This document shows positions 62,488-64,000 of a stretch of 64,000 bases of DNA, in pieces. The notes beneath the pieces are model-generated. The model ran no database searches, was not told the origin of the DNA, and was given only the letters and a program-made list of their open reading frames with translations. Where the stretch lies: assembly GCF_003710915.1 (NCBI RefSeq), contig NZ_RHHR01000013.1:173011-237010 (forward strand), read 5' to 3'. This stretch comes from Brevibacillus invocatus (GTDB lineage Bacteria; Bacillota; Bacilli; Brevibacillales; Brevibacillaceae). The position numbers and the translations under genes were made by a program. Numbering within the stretch: position 1 is the first letter of the stretch; every line of letters starts with the position of its first letter.

Positions 62488-63669
62488 TCACGCTTTGTCC
62501 AGCAGTCTTGTCGATGGAAAGGCTTCCAAAACGCAGTGCACGGCTCCGATCAAGCCCGCCTGTTCACCGAGTGTCGCCTTTTTCAGACAAGGCACGGTGG
62601 GTACCCATTCGGTCAACCACTCCTGAATTTGTTTCACCCCTTCGTCGTCGATATGGACCATCTCTCCACTCAGGATTAAGAGCTCCGGGTTTAAGATGCT
62701 GACGATGTTGGCGATTCCGTACGCCCAGTGCCGGTAGACGTCGTCGAGCAACCGTCTTGCTGCAACATTTCCGCTTCTGGCATGACAGATAAGCTCTTCT
62801 ATGACACTCGACCCTTCCTGAAGGTCAGAGAGGACTCCCTTCGCCTGCTGCGAGATACCGGATGCCGAATAATGCGTCTCGAAAACGCCTGATGCTCCAT
62901 TGCTGCGGCTGTTCTCCGGCCCGATCATCATAAAGCCGATCTCGCCTGCTGCTTCTCGGCTGCCTCGGTAAAATTGACCGTCCAGAATGACGCCTGCACC
63001 TATTCCTGTGCCTACGTACATGTAGACGACATGGGAATGGCCGACCCCCACTCCTCGAACGTATTCTCCGAGCGTCATCAGGTTTACGTCATTGTCGATG
63101 ATCACCGGAACTCCCAAGCGTGCCTCCAGTGCCTGCTGAATCGGCGAATCCATCCAACCCGTACTGGGCGAAAAGCTGACCGTTCCGCTGCCTCTTTGGG
63201 TCACACCCTGCAAGCCGACACCCATGCCGAGCAGTCTGTCATGCGACATGCCGCTTTCCTCAAGCAAACGGGTGAGTCCAGAAGCCAAATCCTCGATCAC
63301 TCGCTCCCCATTCGCTGGTTGTACGAGCCTTTTTCGACAACGTGCCAAAAACTCTCCCTTGAGGTTGGCGATGGTCATATCCAGTGTGGAGCCCTCGAAA
63401 ATCGCCCCTGCAATGACGTATGCATCGTAGTTGTACTCCAGCAGGATCGGTTTGCGCCCGCCTCTGGAATCCCCCATCCCTACCTCCTGAAGCAGTCCTT
63501 CCTGGATCATCTCGTCAACCAAGGAGGAAACACACGGACGACTCAGCTGTGTCTGCTTGGAAATGTCGGCGCGGGAAATCTGACCGTGCTGGATCACCTG
63601 TTGCAATACCTCTTCCTTGTTCAGCTTTTTCACCAGTTTGCTGCTGCCGGTCTTTCTTTGAACACGCAC
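62488..63669 (-). CDS. ROK-family transcriptional regulator
   Basis: A 393-residue NagC/XylR-type repressor: winged helix at about 16-70 (NKEEVLQQVIQHGQISRADIS, SRPCVSSLVDEM), then a ROK sugar-binding domain (VIIDNDVNLMTLGEYVRG, VGTGIGAGVILDG, AGEIGFMMIG). The zinc-binding CxCGxxGCxE of ROK kinases is replaced by NGASGVFETH, fitting a regulator without kinase activity. The start is GTG at 63669 behind GGTGGTGAG. First gene of the downstream cluster, preceded by promoter and operator. Confidence 0.88.
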   Translation of the reverse strand: MRVQRKTGSSKLVKKLNKEEVLQQVIQHGQISRADISKQTQLSRPCVSSLVDEMIQEGLLQEVGMGDSRGGRKPILLEYNYDAYVIAGAIFEGSTLDMTIANLKGEFLARCRKRLVQPANGERVIEDLASGLTRLLEESGMSHDRLLGMGVGLQGVTQRGSGTVSFSPSTGWMDSPIQQALEARLGVPVIIDNDVNLMTLGEYVRGVGVGHSHVVYMYVGTGIGAGVILDGQFYRGSREAAGEIGFMMIGPENSRSNGASGVFETHYSASGISQQAKGVLSDLQEGSSVIEELICHARSGNVAARRLLDDVYRHWAYGIANIVSILNPELLILSGEMVHIDDEGVKQIQEWLTEWVPTVPCLKKATLGEQAGLIGAVHCVLEAFPSTRLLDKA

Positions 63670-63692
63670 GCCTTTTTGCTCACCACCAGACT

Positions 63693-63711
63693 GTTAGTTA
63701 AACTTACTAAC
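63693..63711 (-). promoter_or_regulatory. Probable ROK operator
   Basis: GTTAGT(7 bp)ACTAAC is an inverted repeat immediately downstream of the -10 box, overlapping the likely transcription start region and 25 bases ahead of the ROK gene. Such TTAGTTARA-type repeats are classic XylR/ROK operators, indicating autoregulation. Confidence 0.7.
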
Positions 63712-63723
63712 AAAGTTATCCAG

Positions 63724-63752
63724 ATTATACCTGTCACTACCAGAATAGTCAA
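63724..63752 (-). promoter_or_regulatory. SigA promoter of the ROK-headed cluster
   Basis: On the minus strand TTGACT (63747-63752) and TATAAT (63724-63729) are exactly 17 bases apart, a near-perfect vegetative promoter. The operator lies 12 bases downstream. Confidence 0.88.
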
Positions 63753-63832
63753 ACTATTTACAACTATTCCTCACTTCACCTTTCCTGTGTATATTTGGCC
63801 GTGCTGTGGTGGAGGAGAGGCTCAATCAACAT

Positions 63833-63866
63833 AAGAAAACCCAGAGCGAAGCTCTGGGCCTTTTTG
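63833..63866. terminator. Bidirectional terminator
   Basis: CCCAGAGC pairs with GCTCTGGG around GAA. It is flanked by five T on the plus strand and a T-rich run on the minus strand. It ends the partial gene at the right edge. Confidence 0.88.
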
Positions 63867-63868
63867 CG

Positions 63869-64000
63869 TTAGAGGATATCCGAAAGTTTGTACTCGTATC
63901 CATGCAATCCTTTGTAGTACTCAGGGTACATGGGATTACCGCAATGCTCACAACCAAATTGAGGCGGCACAGACGGATCACCATCATCCATTGCATCAAA
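63869..64000 (-). CDS. Uncharacterised protein, C-terminal 43 residues
   Basis: The end of a gene that starts beyond the window. The visible part has a CxxC pair (FGCEHCGNPMYPEYY) and ends GYEYKLSDIL. The motif could be half of a zinc site. No family recognised. Confidence 0.6.
   Translation of the reverse strand, partial: FDAMDDGDPSVPPQFGCEHCGNPMYPEYYKGLHGYEYKLSDIL

Noticed and set aside
1..64000. CRISPR array, prophage or intact transposase.
   Set aside because: No evenly spaced direct repeats, integrase, capsid, terminase or transposase reading frames were found.

Overview
The window looks like chromosomal DNA of an aerobic endospore-forming Firmicute, most likely Brevibacillus or a close Paenibacillaceae relative. 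Supporting signs are strong AGGAGG-type ribosome binding sites with ATG/GTG/TTG starts, Bacillus-type gene sets (rbsRKDACB, pspA-ydjGHI, xpt-pbuX under a guanine riboswitch, fosB, ycnIJ, DynA-type dynamin) and spore-associated genes (YkvP/CgeB-like LysM proteins, GerA/GerC remnants). Almost everything is on the minus strand. No rRNA, CRISPR array, prophage or intact insertion sequence is visible, and there is one tRNA, Leu(CAA).

Layout. 0-3.3 kb: a PHP-type phosphatase (partial), folA-thyA, and a MocR regulator broken by an internal deletion. 3.4-6.3 kb: small membrane protein, cold-shock protein, lipoprotein, putP. 6.3-10.9 kb: polysaccharide deacetylase plus two tandem CgeB-like/LysM proteins, one carrying an extra lytic transglycosylase domain, then an APH-type kinase. 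11-12 kb: an RND pump reduced by deletions and fused to a HAMP remnant. 12.2-15.8 kb: a two-headed bacterial dynamin split into two ORFs by one in-frame stop. 16-18.8 kb: collapsed gerA/gerC remnant, a 50-codon membrane ORF, PfpI, a repeat element, tRNA-Leu and a GyrI-like remnant. 18.8-22.5 kb: pspA-ydjGHI envelope-stress operon behind a SigW-like promoter. 23-25.7 kb: polyglutamine protein, fosB, HemAT remnant, trypsin-like protease. 25.8-29.8 kb: xpt-pbuX with its riboswitch, and an RsgA-family GTPase. 29.8-34.3 kb: MFS transporter, truncated Ada, DinB-like protein, copper genes ycnI-ycnJ. 34.4-38.1 kb: potABCD. 38.3-44.6 kb: Ig-like remnant and the rbs operon with paired operators. 45-52 kb: nagA, nitronate monooxygenase, VOC-Nudix fusion, racemase, an RmlD-like remnant, ABC exporter.

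52.4-63.8 kb is a one-directional cluster headed by a ROK regulator with a clear promoter and operator. It encodes a three-component ABC importer, a secreted PIG-L-type de-N-acetylase, an ArgH-family lyase, a BadF-type N-acetylhexosamine kinase and a cytosolic PIG-L de-N-acetylase. This reads as a self-contained route for importing and dismantling an N-acetyl-amino-sugar conjugate of unknown structure.

Two things stand out beyond ordinary genes. First, a family of non-coding structured repeats: two 200-bp copies (17.6 and 44.7 kb) and a compact third copy (6.2 kb) share a hairpin whose stems are kept by compensatory changes. Second, at least eight accessory genes are broken, mostly by internal deletion plus frameshift, while housekeeping neighbours are intact.
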